Shown in pieces: positions 1-7,251 of a stretch of 64,000 bases of DNA. The notes below the pieces were generated by a model. That model saw nothing but the letters and a program-made list of their open reading frames with translations, made no database searches and was not told where the DNA came from. The number at the start of each line of letters is the position of its first letter. Position 1 is the first letter of the stretch. Position numbers and translations under genes: made by a program. The stretch is from Janthinobacterium sp. BJB426 (lineage in GTDB: Bacteria > Pseudomonadota > Gammaproteobacteria > Burkholderiales > Burkholderiaceae_D), in assembly GCF_002735705.1 (NCBI RefSeq), contig NZ_PDZL01000008.1, forward strand, positions 204,627 to 268,626, read 5' to 3'.

Positions 1-1
1 A

Positions 2-223
2 CTTACTGTGACGCCTGGAGGGGCGGAAGTTGCTCCAATTGCAAGGTTTTCAGGTGAGCTGGTAGCGGCCAAAGGGTCTTTTAGAGGCGAGTTGGTGGCT
101 GCTACCGGAACCTTTGGTCTGATTCGCAGTGCAACGAGCGGCCAGCGGACTGAATACGACAGTAACGGTATCCGTATTTATAACGCAGCAGGCAATTTAA
201 TTGTTAGATTGGGAGTGTGGTGA
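2..223 (+). CDS. Phage tail-tip / host-specificity protein, C-terminal end (partial)
   Basis: The reading frame is open at the left edge of the window, so only the last ~73 residues are visible. It ends in a segment of the type 'GIRIYNAAGNLIVRLGVW', which resembles the C-terminal tails of lambda J-like central tail fibre proteins of betaproteobacterial siphophages (family knowledge). It is followed at once by small tail-associated ORFs and then by a tail fibre and lysis genes, which supports a tail-tip role at the distal end of the virion. A start codon (GTG at 8) exists in frame but is probably internal. The assignment rests on C-terminal style and position; the enzymatic or binding part of the protein is outside the window. 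Confidence 0.55.
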   Translation, partial: LTVTPGGAEVAPIARFSGELVAAKGSFRGELVAATGTFGLIRSATSGQRTEYDSNGIRIYNAAGNLIVRLGVW

Positions 224-224
224 C

Positions 225-359
225 ATGCCCTGTGGATTGCAGCCATGGAATGCGGCGGATGGCCTGTGCACTGAAATGGGCGGCATTGACATACGGGTGC
301 GCGAAGCATCTGGCGAATTGAACGGCACCGGGTTGTGCGTACGTTTTGGGAGGTGGTAA
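225..359 (+). CDS. Small phage tail-region protein (44 aa)
   Basis: A 44-codon frame starts one base after the stop of the tail-tip gene and ends in a TAATG overlap with the next gene. It begins M-P-C-G-L-Q and ends 'CVRFGRW', like the end of the upstream protein ('IVRLGVW'). This suggests a duplicated C-terminal unit or a small tail-tip accessory protein. The tight spacing on both sides supports translation by coupling. Function unknown; it could also be a non-functional spacer from duplication of the J-type C-terminus. Confidence 0.4.
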   Translation: MPCGLQPWNAADGLCTEMGGIDIRVREASGELNGTGLCVRFGRW

Positions 360-652
360 TGGGTACTGGCTTGCAAGTATTCAACCCTGCGGGAGTAAAG
401 ACTTTTGACTCTGACGAGGCATATGGAGGCGTTTGTTTAGGTGGTTTCACTATTCCTGGTCAAGCAGCTACATATACTCTTCACTTTTATGCTTTTACTT
501 CTGGGACTCCTTATGTCTTTAACCCTTTAGGGGGGGGTAAATGTATTGGGAATATGTATATGAGTTTTGACTACGCTGCTGGATACCTGCGTGTTAACTT
601 CGGGCCTACTGAATATAACAGTACACGCTTTGTTTCTCTTTTTATGGTGTAA
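359..652 (+). CDS. Phage tail-associated hypothetical protein (97 aa)
   Basis: The start was placed at 359 because the ATG overlaps the preceding stop (TAATG); an in-frame ATG at 335 would lie inside the upstream gene. The N-terminus 'MGTGLQVFNPAGVKTFD' shares the G-L-Q-x-x-N-x-x-G pattern with the next gene. Proteins of this style occur beside tail-tip genes in siphophages. The rest is rich in Gly, Tyr, Phe and Thr, as in beta-rich virion surface proteins. Base composition is clearly more A+T-rich than the chromosomal genes in this window. No enzymatic motif seen. Confidence 0.55.
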   Translation: MGTGLQVFNPAGVKTFDSDEAYGGVCLGGFTIPGQAATYTLHFYAFTSGTPYVFNPLGGGKCIGNMYMSFDYAAGYLRVNFGPTEYNSTRFVSLFMV

Positions 653-654
653 CT

Positions 655-1383
655 ATGCCAGTTGGACTTCAAATTGTTAACGCTAATGGTGAGTTCACTG
701 TAAGCACTGATGCCAAGTTTCTTCACCTATTGGGCAAAGCTGTATACCAGAGTACAACTCAGGCTTCTGGTGATTCCAATAGTATAGTTGGCTGGCAAGG
801 TGGTTATAGCACTTACCGTCTTTCGATTGGATATGATATAACTATCTATATGGCGATGGATTTGCCACTTGGATACATTGGTTCCATTACAGGAATGGAT
901 CGTATTGGCGTAGGTGAGTACATCATCACTGTATTCTGTACTTACGGCAATTCCCAAGTTCCTGTGGATATGTGGGCCTTTGGTTTCGCAGGAGTTCCTT
1001 CAGGTAATTGTGGTTTGCAATTATTCAATACGCAGCAACAATTGGTTGCGGATTTCGGCTACTCAAACCATTTATTCCCAAGGGCAAGGGTTAATGCTCA
1101 AAGTGTTGGAGTGGACCAAGCTATCCCTGCTTTGGCACGCCCTGCAATTATTGGCATGGTCAGCTATTATTGGGCGGATATCTATCCTAATAGTGGCAGT
1201 ACTGGCTGGTTATACACCTATAACCAAATCATTGGATGTTGGGCAAGGTGGACACCTACATCTTTACGGGTTTCTCGTATAGTACGCAAAACCAGTCAGA
1301 AAAATGATTTCCCTACTGATGATTTTGCAAATACTGATACTCCGTCCTTTGGTTTCGTTATTGAGGCGGCTAATCTGCCGTAA
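655..1383 (+). CDS. Phage tail-associated hypothetical protein (242 aa)
   Basis: The frame starts two bases after the previous stop. The N-terminus 'MPVGLQIVNANGEFTV' has the same G-L-Q-(V/I)-x-N-x-x-G pattern as the 97-aa neighbour, so the two are probably paralogues of which this is the longer version. The protein is rich in aromatic and small residues, has no signal peptide or membrane helix, and is A+T-rich with codon use unlike the host-like genes. Position between tail tip and tail fibre suggests a virion surface or receptor-interacting protein. No family function can be assigned from the sequence alone. Confidence 0.55.
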   Translation: MPVGLQIVNANGEFTVSTDAKFLHLLGKAVYQSTTQASGDSNSIVGWQGGYSTYRLSIGYDITIYMAMDLPLGYIGSITGMDRIGVGEYIITVFCTYGNSQVPVDMWAFGFAGVPSGNCGLQLFNTQQQLVADFGYSNHLFPRARVNAQSVGVDQAIPALARPAIIGMVSYYWADIYPNSGSTGWLYTYNQIIGCWARWTPTSLRVSRIVRKTSQKNDFPTDDFANTDTPSFGFVIEAANLP

Positions 1384-1600
1384 ACATTGCTTCCTTAGTA
1401 CAGTGTCTTGTTGGGCAATACTTTAAAATTTCCGCTTGACACCTACTAAGGAGCTGGTACGCCTAAAATCGCAATGCTCTTTGTCATCACCACGGATATC
1501 CCGATTGGTGGTGGCAGTGTTGAAGTCCGTCTGACTCGCTCCGACTTCGACGAAAAAAGTCGCCTTATATCACTATTAACGTTAAGGATTATTAAGCAGA

Positions 1601-2431
1601 ATGGTAAATCTACGAATAATTTCCGACAACGCCGGCGACCGCGCGGCGCTGACCGCATCGAGCCAGGCCGGCGCGCTGGGTCCGGCCAATCTGCAGCGGG
1701 AAGGCAAGCATGACGTGCTGCGCTCGCTTGGCCTGGCCTTGACCATTACCGCCACCTGGCCCACGCCCGAGATCATCGGCGGCGTGGCGCTGCCATTTTG
1801 CAACCTGACGCCGACGGCGACGATCCGCGTGCGCGGCTACGTCGAGCCTGGTGACGCCGTGTCCGATTTCGATACGGGCGCTGTACCGGCATGCGAGTAC
1901 GCCAGGCTGGGCATGTGGAACTGGGGGGCGCTGCCGCTGGGGGTGAACGCCTTCAGCTATGGCGGCGGTACGTATGGCCGCAGCTGGTTTCAGATGCGCA
2001 GCGTCAAAAAACTGGTGATCGACCTGGCCGACCCGGATAACCCGGCCGGCTACATCGATGCCGCGCGTCTGGTGGCCGGCGCCTGGTGGAGTCCCGAGCA
2101 TAACGCATCTTACGGAGCCAGCGTCACGCCGGCCGATACCAGCAACCAGTACCGCAATGGCGCTGGCGAGCAGAAAGTCGAGCGCGGCGCCTTGTACCGA
2201 AAACTGTCGATTTCACTCGACTACTTGACGCCGCTGGATCGGGCCGAGCTGTGGCGCATCGTGCGCGGTAATGGCCTGTCGCACCCGCTATTCGTCAGCC
2301 TGTTTCCGGACAACGACGACGTCGAGCTCGAGCAGACTCACCAGGTGTATGGGCGCCTGGCCAACCTGGCCGCCATCACCACGCCATCTTTCCAGGCATA
2401 TGCCACTACCATTGAAGTCGAGGAGCTGTAA
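1601..2431 (+). CDS. Conserved phage virion-associated protein (276 aa)
   Basis: Starts at ATG 1601 with an AAGGA-type ribosome-binding site about 10 bases upstream; its stop overlaps the next start (TAATG). The opening pattern 'NLRIISDNAGDRAALTAS' followed by a beta-rich region with 'CNLTPTATIRVRGY' is one I associate with uncharacterised tail-region proteins next to J-type genes in Burkholderiales and Pseudomonas prophages. The C-terminal half (LDYLTPLDRAELWRIVRGNG, HPLFVSLFPDN) looks like a compact folded domain. High G+C, like host genes, in contrast to the preceding small ORFs. Probable structural component; exact role unknown. Confidence 0.55.
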   Translation: MVNLRIISDNAGDRAALTASSQAGALGPANLQREGKHDVLRSLGLALTITATWPTPEIIGGVALPFCNLTPTATIRVRGYVEPGDAVSDFDTGAVPACEYARLGMWNWGALPLGVNAFSYGGGTYGRSWFQMRSVKKLVIDLADPDNPAGYIDAARLVAGAWWSPEHNASYGASVTPADTSNQYRNGAGEQKVERGALYRKLSISLDYLTPLDRAELWRIVRGNGLSHPLFVSLFPDNDDVELEQTHQVYGRLANLAAITTPSFQAYATTIEVEEL

Positions 2432-4656
2432 TGACTGATGTTTTTAAATACGGCCAGCAAGACCTGATCTATCAGCTGAACCAGTTGGCCAAGGCGAAGG
2501 ATATCGTCGATATCCCGCAGAATTCCGCGGCAGCGGCTGCGAGCGCTGCTGCCTCGGCGGCTGCAGCCGCTGCGGCAGCAGAATCGGATGGCACCGCGGC
2601 CATCGCTGCGTCAAAGGCTGCGGCCGCGCTCAAATCGCTCGATGCGCGCTATCTCGGCGCCAAGGCTCTGCCACCGGACGTTGACAATAATGGCGGTGCG
2701 CTGCTGGCCGGCGCGACCTATTGGGACACAGTGCTGAACGGCGGCTGCCTGCGTGTATTTCAGGCCGGTGCCTGGGTGACGATCCCCACCAATGTGGCCT
2801 CGCAAGTTGTAAGCACGCCGGTGGGCGGAATCGTTGCGACGAACGTACAGGCGGCACTGGCCGAGTTGGATACCAAAAAAGCGGTACGCGCGACGACGCT
2901 GGCTGGCTATGGCATTACGGACGCGCTGCCGAGCACATACGCTCCGGCCTGGTCAACCATTACTGGTCGGCCGCAGTTTGCGGCGGTTGCCATGTCAGGC
3001 AACAAGGGCGATGTTGGCCTGGGTAGCGTGGACAACACCAGTGATGTGAGCAAACCAGTAAGCATTCTCCAACAAGCTGCGCTTAACTTGAAAGCACCAC
3101 TGGATAGTGCTGATCTTACTGGTACTCCACTTTCGACCAAACCCGAAAAGTTTAACAATTCTCGACGTATTGCCACGGTGGATTTCGTTAATAATGCAGG
3201 CTTGCATTATCAAGTTGGCCAAGGTATCGGCTTGGCCGCAGGTGCGAATGCATTCACAAAAGAACAACTTGGCCATTGGTTGCAATTCAACTCCCCAAAT
3301 TCGACACTTGCCGTAGGGCCATCGACTTATGAATATATGGGCTCCTCGTTCACCGTAAGGGCGCCATTTGGAGGAACCGTAAATTTTGCGGCGCCTGGCG
3401 TAGTTCTCGCTAACAGCGCGAACTTGACGACCACATACGTGATGCGGCCAGGCGAAGTCACCACGTTCACGAGTAACGGCGTGTCCGGCTGGTATGTCAC
3501 TGCAGACAGCATCGCTCCGTCCGTTCTAGATGCCACTTACGCGGCGATAAATGGGGATGCAGCGCAGGACTTTAAAGTGGCCAGCATAAACGGTTCGTTC
3601 CTCGGCGGCATGCAGAATCGCATCATCAACGGCGATATGCGTATTAATCAGCGTGGTGTACCTAATTCGGGAACATATCTCATTGGTTATGGTTTGGACC
3701 GTTGGAACTATGATGCATCCTATAATGGCAAGGCAGCTTATGGCCCTAACTTTTATAACGTGGCTACTCGCGCCCCCGGCTTTCCTAATTACCTTGGCTT
3801 GGGTGCTCAAGGAGCTTATAACGCTGCTGCTGGCGAAGCGTACCTGTTGCAGCAGGTAATTGAGGGTAATCATTTGGCGGACCTGCAATATGGCACAGCC
3901 AGTGCAAAAACTTGCACGTTGTCCGCTTGGGTTTACTCGAACATCGCTGGTTCACATTCGGGCGCTTTATACAACATTTTGGCAAACAAAAGCTATGTGT
4001 TCTCATTCCCCATTCCTGTAGCGAACACATGGACAAAAATCGTTGTTTCTATTCCCGGAGATACTGCAAGTGTAATGAATACAAACAACATGCAAGGTCT
4101 GCATCTGCGTTTTAACTTGGGTTCGGGTGCTAACTTCTTGCGTACAGTCACTGGCACTTGGATTGCAGGAAATATAACAGGTGTAACTGGTGCTGTAAAC
4201 ATGCTGGGGAATAATGGAAACTTCCTAATCACAGGTGTACAGTTTGAGGCCGGACAGGCAACACCATTCTCTCGACGCTCAATGGCAGAAGAAATGCAGT
4301 TGTGCCTGCGCTATTACTGCAATTCCTTCGCTGAAGGTGCCGATGTGACTGTGCTTGCTGTTGATGCTCTAGCTTTACTGGGATCAGCTGGTGAATCTGT
4401 TGACTCTTTGGAGAATAACGGGCGCCATACTATTAAATTCCCCGTACCTATGCGCTCACCTCCTACTATTAATATGCGTGGCTATGTGGCTGCACCGTAT
4501 ACATGGGCATGTCAAGGAACCGACGCGCAAGGTGGCATTACAGGATTTCAGGGAGCTATTGCCGAGGCTAACAATAAACGTATGAAATTGCGCTCTACTA
4601 CAGCAGCACGACAGTTCAATATCCAAGGTAACTGGGAAGCCATCGCCGAAATTTAA
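2431..4656 (+). CDS. Phage tail fibre protein (741 aa)
   Basis: Long fibre-like protein. Residues ~30-75 are an Ala/Ser-rich coiled segment; then come 'TTLAGYGITDALPSTY' and 'GDVGLGSVDNTSDVSKP' repeats typical of phage fibre shafts, and from about residue 390 a C-terminal part with 'MQNRIINGDMRINQRG' and 'GLDRWNYD', a tip domain seen in many tail fibres. It should bind the host surface. The first ~600 bases are G+C-rich, while from about 3060 onward the DNA becomes A+T-rich with different codon use, suggesting the tip was acquired separately. The start overlaps the upstream stop; no frameshift seen. Confidence 0.8.
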   Translation: MTDVFKYGQQDLIYQLNQLAKAKDIVDIPQNSAAAAASAAASAAAAAAAAESDGTAAIAASKAAAALKSLDARYLGAKALPPDVDNNGGALLAGATYWDTVLNGGCLRVFQAGAWVTIPTNVASQVVSTPVGGIVATNVQAALAELDTKKAVRATTLAGYGITDALPSTYAPAWSTITGRPQFAAVAMSGNKGDVGLGSVDNTSDVSKPVSILQQAALNLKAPLDSADLTGTPLSTKPEKFNNSRRIATVDFVNNAGLHYQVGQGIGLAAGANAFTKEQLGHWLQFNSPNSTLAVGPSTYEYMGSSFTVRAPFGGTVNFAAPGVVLANSANLTTTYVMRPGEVTTFTSNGVSGWYVTADSIAPSVLDATYAAINGDAAQDFKVASINGSFLGGMQNRIINGDMRINQRGVPNSGTYLIGYGLDRWNYDASYNGKAAYGPNFYNVATRAPGFPNYLGLGAQGAYNAAAGEAYLLQQVIEGNHLADLQYGTASAKTCTLSAWVYSNIAGSHSGALYNILANKSYVFSFPIPVANTWTKIVVSIPGDTASVMNTNNMQGLHLRFNLGSGANFLRTVTGTWIAGNITGVTGAVNMLGNNGNFLITGVQFEAGQATPFSRRSMAEEMQLCLRYYCNSFAEGADVTVLAVDALALLGSAGESVDSLENNGRHTIKFPVPMRSPPTINMRGYVAAPYTWACQGTDAQGGITGFQGAIAEANNKRMKLRSTTAARQFNIQGNWEAIAEI

Positions 4657-4670
4657 TATTAGGAGAACGC

Positions 4671-4853
4671 ATGTACATCATCGCAGAAGAGGCAAACGTA
4701 ATCATACGTGAATCGGACGGGGCAATCATACCGATGGATTTCCAGAACGTCGATTATATTAAATATACGGATTGGCTTGTGGACGGGGGCGTGCCGAAAC
4801 TGGTTGAAGCCCCATTGCATGACGCAGTGCCTGCGGGCGAACGGACGATCTAA
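4671..4853 (+). CDS. Small protein downstream of tail fibre (60 aa)
   Basis: Starts 14 bases after the fibre gene with an AGGAG site at 4661-4665. The 60-residue acidic product has the layout (short beta-rich, 'NVDYIKYTDWLVDGGVPK') seen for small proteins encoded right after tail fibres, some of which aid fibre assembly. That role is inference from position only. A rho-independent terminator lies 30 bases downstream, so it closes the fibre transcription unit. Confidence 0.6.
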   Translation: MYIIAEEANVIIRESDGAIIPMDFQNVDYIKYTDWLVDGGVPKLVEAPLHDAVPAGERTI

Positions 4854-4882
4854 ATTCCTTCATTTCCTGTGCCTCACCAACA

Positions 4883-4905
4883 AACCCGCCTCGGCGGGTT
4901 TTTTT
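4883..4905 (+). terminator. Rho-independent terminator after tail fibre genes
   Basis: Perfect 8-bp stem AACCCGCC / GGCGGGTT with a 2-base loop, followed by a run of T. It separates the tail genes from the lysis cassette. Confidence 0.85.
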
Positions 4906-4940
4906 ATTTCCACACCTGAACCACCACCTGAAAGACAACC

Positions 4941-5369
4941 ATGGCCCTCGAAACCACCGCCGCCGGCGGCGCTTTGATCAAACTGTTTGGCGTGCCCGTG
5001 CTGGCCGGCGCCGCCGCCACGTCGCTGGGCTTCATGTTCATGTGGCCCCAGTCGACCAAGGAAGCATTTATTCGTTTTTGTTCCAGCATCATCATTTCCA
5101 CCTTTCTCGGTCCCGTGCTCGTGGCCGCCGTGCTGTCGTGGTGGCCCAGCCTGTTCGACAGCGCGAAGACGGTGGCCGGCCTGTATGGCGGCGACCCGGC
5201 CACGGGTTTCCTCTTCATCGCCGCGCCGCTGATGGTGGCGGCCGGCTTGCCCGCCTGGTGGGTGCTGGGCGCCTGCGTGCGCTGGTTCGACAAGCGGCGC
5301 GGCAAGGATATCGGCGAGCTGGCGGCCGATGCGGCCGCTGCCGTCAAGGACGTGCGGGGCATGCTGTGA
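4941..5369 (+). CDS. Putative phage holin (142 aa)
   Basis: Small membrane protein with about three hydrophobic segments (roughly residues 15-35, 45-68 and 90-115) and a charged C-terminal tail containing 'DKRRGKDIGEL'. Size, topology and its place directly before an endolysin gene fit a holin, which would permeabilise the inner membrane at the end of the lytic cycle. The stop codon overlaps the GTG start of the endolysin (GTGA). No family-specific motif beyond topology was recognised. Confidence 0.6.
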   Translation: MALETTAAGGALIKLFGVPVLAGAAATSLGFMFMWPQSTKEAFIRFCSSIIISTFLGPVLVAAVLSWWPSLFDSAKTVAGLYGGDPATGFLFIAAPLMVAAGLPAWWVLGACVRWFDKRRGKDIGELAADAAAAVKDVRGML

Positions 5370-5881
5370 CAGGCGCGCAATTGATGCAGATCATGCCGCT
5401 GACCGGCCGCCGCGCTACGCTGTTCCTGGCGCCTTTGAATGCGGCGATGGCCGAGTTCGATATTGATACGCCGCTGCGCCAGGCGTCATTCCTGGCGCAG
5501 GTGGGCCACGAATCGGGACAGTTGCGCTATGTGCGCGAGCTGGCCAGCGGCGCGGCCTATGAAGGACGGGCGGACTTGGGGAATGTGATTGCCGGCGACG
5601 GCGTGCGCTTCAGGGGACGCGGCTTGCTGCAGGTGACGGGGCGCGCCAACTATGCCGCGTGCGGCGTGGCGCTGGGCCTGGACTTGCTGGCGGCACCGCA
5701 GTTGCTGGAGCAGGTAACTTTCGCGTGTCGCTCGGCGGGCTGGTTCTGGCAATCGCGCGGCTTGAACCGCCTGGCCGATGTGGGCGACCAGGAGCGCGTG
5801 ACGCGCCGCATCAACGGTGGCGTAAACGGCCTGGCCGAACGTCTGGCCTTGTATGTCGTCGCGCGCAAGGTGCTGGCATGA
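5366..5881 (+). CDS. Phage endolysin, glycoside hydrolase family 19 (171 aa)
   Basis: Chitinase-like lysozyme that cleaves the peptidoglycan glycan backbone. The catalytic region is visible as 'QVGHESGQLRYVRE' (catalytic Glu in HES) followed by 'GDGVRFRGRGLLQVTGRANY', hallmark of GH19 phage lysozymes. The start was placed at GTG 5366, overlapping the holin stop, because upstream extension in this frame would run through the holin gene in another frame. No signal peptide, consistent with release through the holin. The stop overlaps the start of the Rz-like gene by four bases. Confidence 0.85.
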   Translation: MTGAQLMQIMPLTGRRATLFLAPLNAAMAEFDIDTPLRQASFLAQVGHESGQLRYVRELASGAAYEGRADLGNVIAGDGVRFRGRGLLQVTGRANYAACGVALGLDLLAAPQLLEQVTFACRSAGWFWQSRGLNRLADVGDQERVTRRINGGVNGLAERLALYVVARKVLA

Positions 5882-6228
5882 AGCCGTCGTTGACCATTGT
5901 GGCCATGCTGTTGTTGCTGGGCGCGGCCGTGTTTTGCGCGCAGCGCTGGGGACGCGAAGCGGGCCGTGCCGCGTGCGCGGCCCAGGTGCTGCAGGTGCAG
6001 GGCGTGTTGCGGCGCCAGAACCAGGCGCTGAATGCCTTGCGGGAAGAGGGCGTGCGACGGTCGGCGCGGGCAAGGCAGGCGCTGGCCACAGCGCAGGCCG
6101 GGCAGGCAGACGCGCAAGCGGCTGCGGCGCGCATCCTGGCGTTGCAACCCGAAGGCGATGCGTGCCGCGCGGCCGAGGCGCTGATCGCCCGTGAAACGGC
6201 CGGAAGAGCCGCTGGCGGGACGCCATGA
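5878..6228 (+). CDS. Rz-like inner-membrane spanin (116 aa)
   Basis: One N-terminal membrane helix (about residues 5-20) is followed by a long Ala/Gln/Arg-rich, probably coiled-coil, periplasmic segment. This is the classical layout of the i-spanin that spans the periplasm to fuse inner and outer membranes after endolysin action. It overlaps the endolysin stop (ATGA) and its own stop overlaps the next start (ATGA). Sequence itself is not strongly conserved in the family, so the call rests on topology and on the lysis cassette context. Confidence 0.7.
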   Translation: MKPSLTIVAMLLLLGAAVFCAQRWGREAGRAACAAQVLQVQGVLRRQNQALNALREEGVRRSARARQALATAQAGQADAQAAAARILALQPEGDACRAAEALIARETAGRAAGGTP

Positions 6229-6560
6229 ACGCGGCAATGACGAGTGTGGCGCCGCTGCTGTGGACCACGCTGTGGGCCTGGAACTATTGGCGTGCTTGCT
6301 TGCCGGCCTGTTTATGGGCTTGCCTGCTGATTTGCCTGCTGGGCGGCTGCGCGGCAGGCCGGCCGGCGCAGGAAGCGGCAGTAGAAAGGTTGCCCATTGC
6401 CGTGCCCTGCAAGGTTGCTCGTCCTTCGGCACCCGTCTTGCCAGCCGTGCCGCAGCACGGTATTTTTGCGCAGGCGCAAGCCTTGCTGGCGCGCGAGCAG
6501 TTGCGCGCGGCCTATGTGCGGCAGCTGGAAGCGCTCGTTGATGGCTGTGCCGGCAGCTAG
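6225..6560 (+). CDS. Rz1-like outer-membrane spanin lipoprotein (111 aa)
   Basis: A hydrophobic N-terminal segment rich in Leu, Cys and Trp ends in the lipobox-like 'LLGGC' (Cys about residue 42), after which the mature part is short and contains Pro-rich stretches ('SAPVLPAVPQ'), as in o-spanins. It partners the Rz-like protein encoded immediately upstream with a four-base overlap. The last ~110 bases of the gene and its downstream flank are repeated in degenerate form about 206 bases further on. Confidence 0.65.
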   Translation: MNAAMTSVAPLLWTTLWAWNYWRACLPACLWACLLICLLGGCAAGRPAQEAAVERLPIAVPCKVARPSAPVLPAVPQHGIFAQAQALLAREQLRAAYVRQLEALVDGCAGS

Positions 6561-6836
6561 CACAGGCCGGTAATTCAGCGATGTCGGCGCCTGCGCTGCG
6601 GCTTGTTTACGTGCGCCGCGCGCGATTTCCTGGCCGTGTGCGCTTGCTCAGCCGTGCCGCACACGAGATTTTTGCGCAGGCGCCAGCCGTGCTGGCGTGC
6701 GAGCAGCTGCGCGAGGCCTATGTGCTGCAGCTGGCAGCGCTCGTTGATGGCTGTACCTGCAGCTAGCACAGGCTGGTATTCGGCGACGTCGACGCCTGCG
6801 CTGCGGCTTGTTTGCTCCGCGCGCAATCCCTTGGCA
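6444..6836 (+). repeat. Imperfect tandem duplication, period ~206 bp
   Basis: Bases 6444-6636 (end of the Rz1-like gene plus flank) are repeated at 6651-6836. Matching landmarks are GCCGTGCCGCA (6444 and 6651), GCTCGTTGATGGCTGT, CAGCTAGCACAGG (stop codons at 6560 and 6766, 206 apart) and GCCTGCGCTGCGGCTTGTTT. The second copy has accumulated substitutions and lacks the lipoprotein N-terminus. Confidence 0.8.
6581..6766 (+). pseudogene. Truncated duplicate of the Rz1-like gene end
   Basis: Encodes a sequence ending 'EQLREAYVLQLAALVDGC', clearly parallel to 'EQLRAAYVRQLEALVDGC' of the upstream spanin. The signal and lipobox region is absent and replaced by Arg-rich sequence, so the frame is probably not a functional spanin. 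It is the coding remnant of the tandem duplication. Confidence 0.6.
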
Positions 6837-7112
6837 GCGCGCGCCGGCTATCGTGCTTGGCTTGCGCTTGGCTTGGTCTCGGCCTGGCATCGGCCTGGTA
6901 TTGCACAGGCTATTGTTACCTCGCGCCAGTCTCGGATGGGGCTTCCGCTGCCGCCGTCTGCTGCTGCCTTCTGGTGCAGCTGCGTGGTGCAGCGCGTCGT
7001 GGCGCGCCAGAAAACAGTGCACCACAGCGCGTTCAGCGCCTGACTTTCTTGGCCGCGATGATATTTCGGCACAATTTCTGTATACAATCATCGCTGGCAC
7101 GATGCGTGCATG

Positions 7113-7141
7113 GCTTGTTGGAGTCATCCCATCCAAGGAGC
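7113..7141 (+). promoter_or_regulatory. Possible RBS-sequestering hairpin in permease leader
   Basis: GCTTGTTGG (7113-7121) can pair with CCAAGGAGC (7133-7141) with one mismatch and one G-U, over an 11-base loop. The 3' arm contains the AAGGAG ribosome-binding site of a 34-codon leader ORF that abuts the permease gene. Such occlusion is a common way to control translation, and xanthine-sensing riboswitches are known upstream of proteobacterial purine permeases. I cannot confirm that this RNA matches any known class. Confidence 0.3.
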
Positions 7142-7146
7142 TTCGC

Positions 7147-7251
7147 ATGCCTCATCCGCCGCCACTGTGTTCCTGTCGTCCCGTTTCTCTCTTGCTTTTC
7201 CCTTTCACCTGCGCCCGTCCGGGCCGTGGTAACCCAGGAAATGGAGCGTAA
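7147..7251 (+). CDS. Possible leader peptide of the NCS2 permease (34 aa)
   Basis: A 34-codon ORF begins at ATG 7147 with a strong AAGGAG site at 7135-7140 and ends with TAA at 7249-7251, directly abutting the permease ATG at 7252. The peptide is rich in Pro and Cys early ('MPHPPPLCSCRPVSLLL'). The strong SD and zero spacing suggest translational coupling or a regulatory leader. It may instead be a chance frame within a 5' untranslated region. Confidence 0.4.
   Translation: MPHPPPLCSCRPVSLLLFPFTCARPGRGNPGNGA

Noticed and set aside
1450..1713. Possible small gene between the 242-aa ORF and the 276-aa phage gene
   Set aside because: An AAGGAG precedes the region, but the ATG at 1474 is 20 bases away and the frame runs deep into the 276-aa gene in another frame. 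It resembles nothing; perhaps a decayed fragment.
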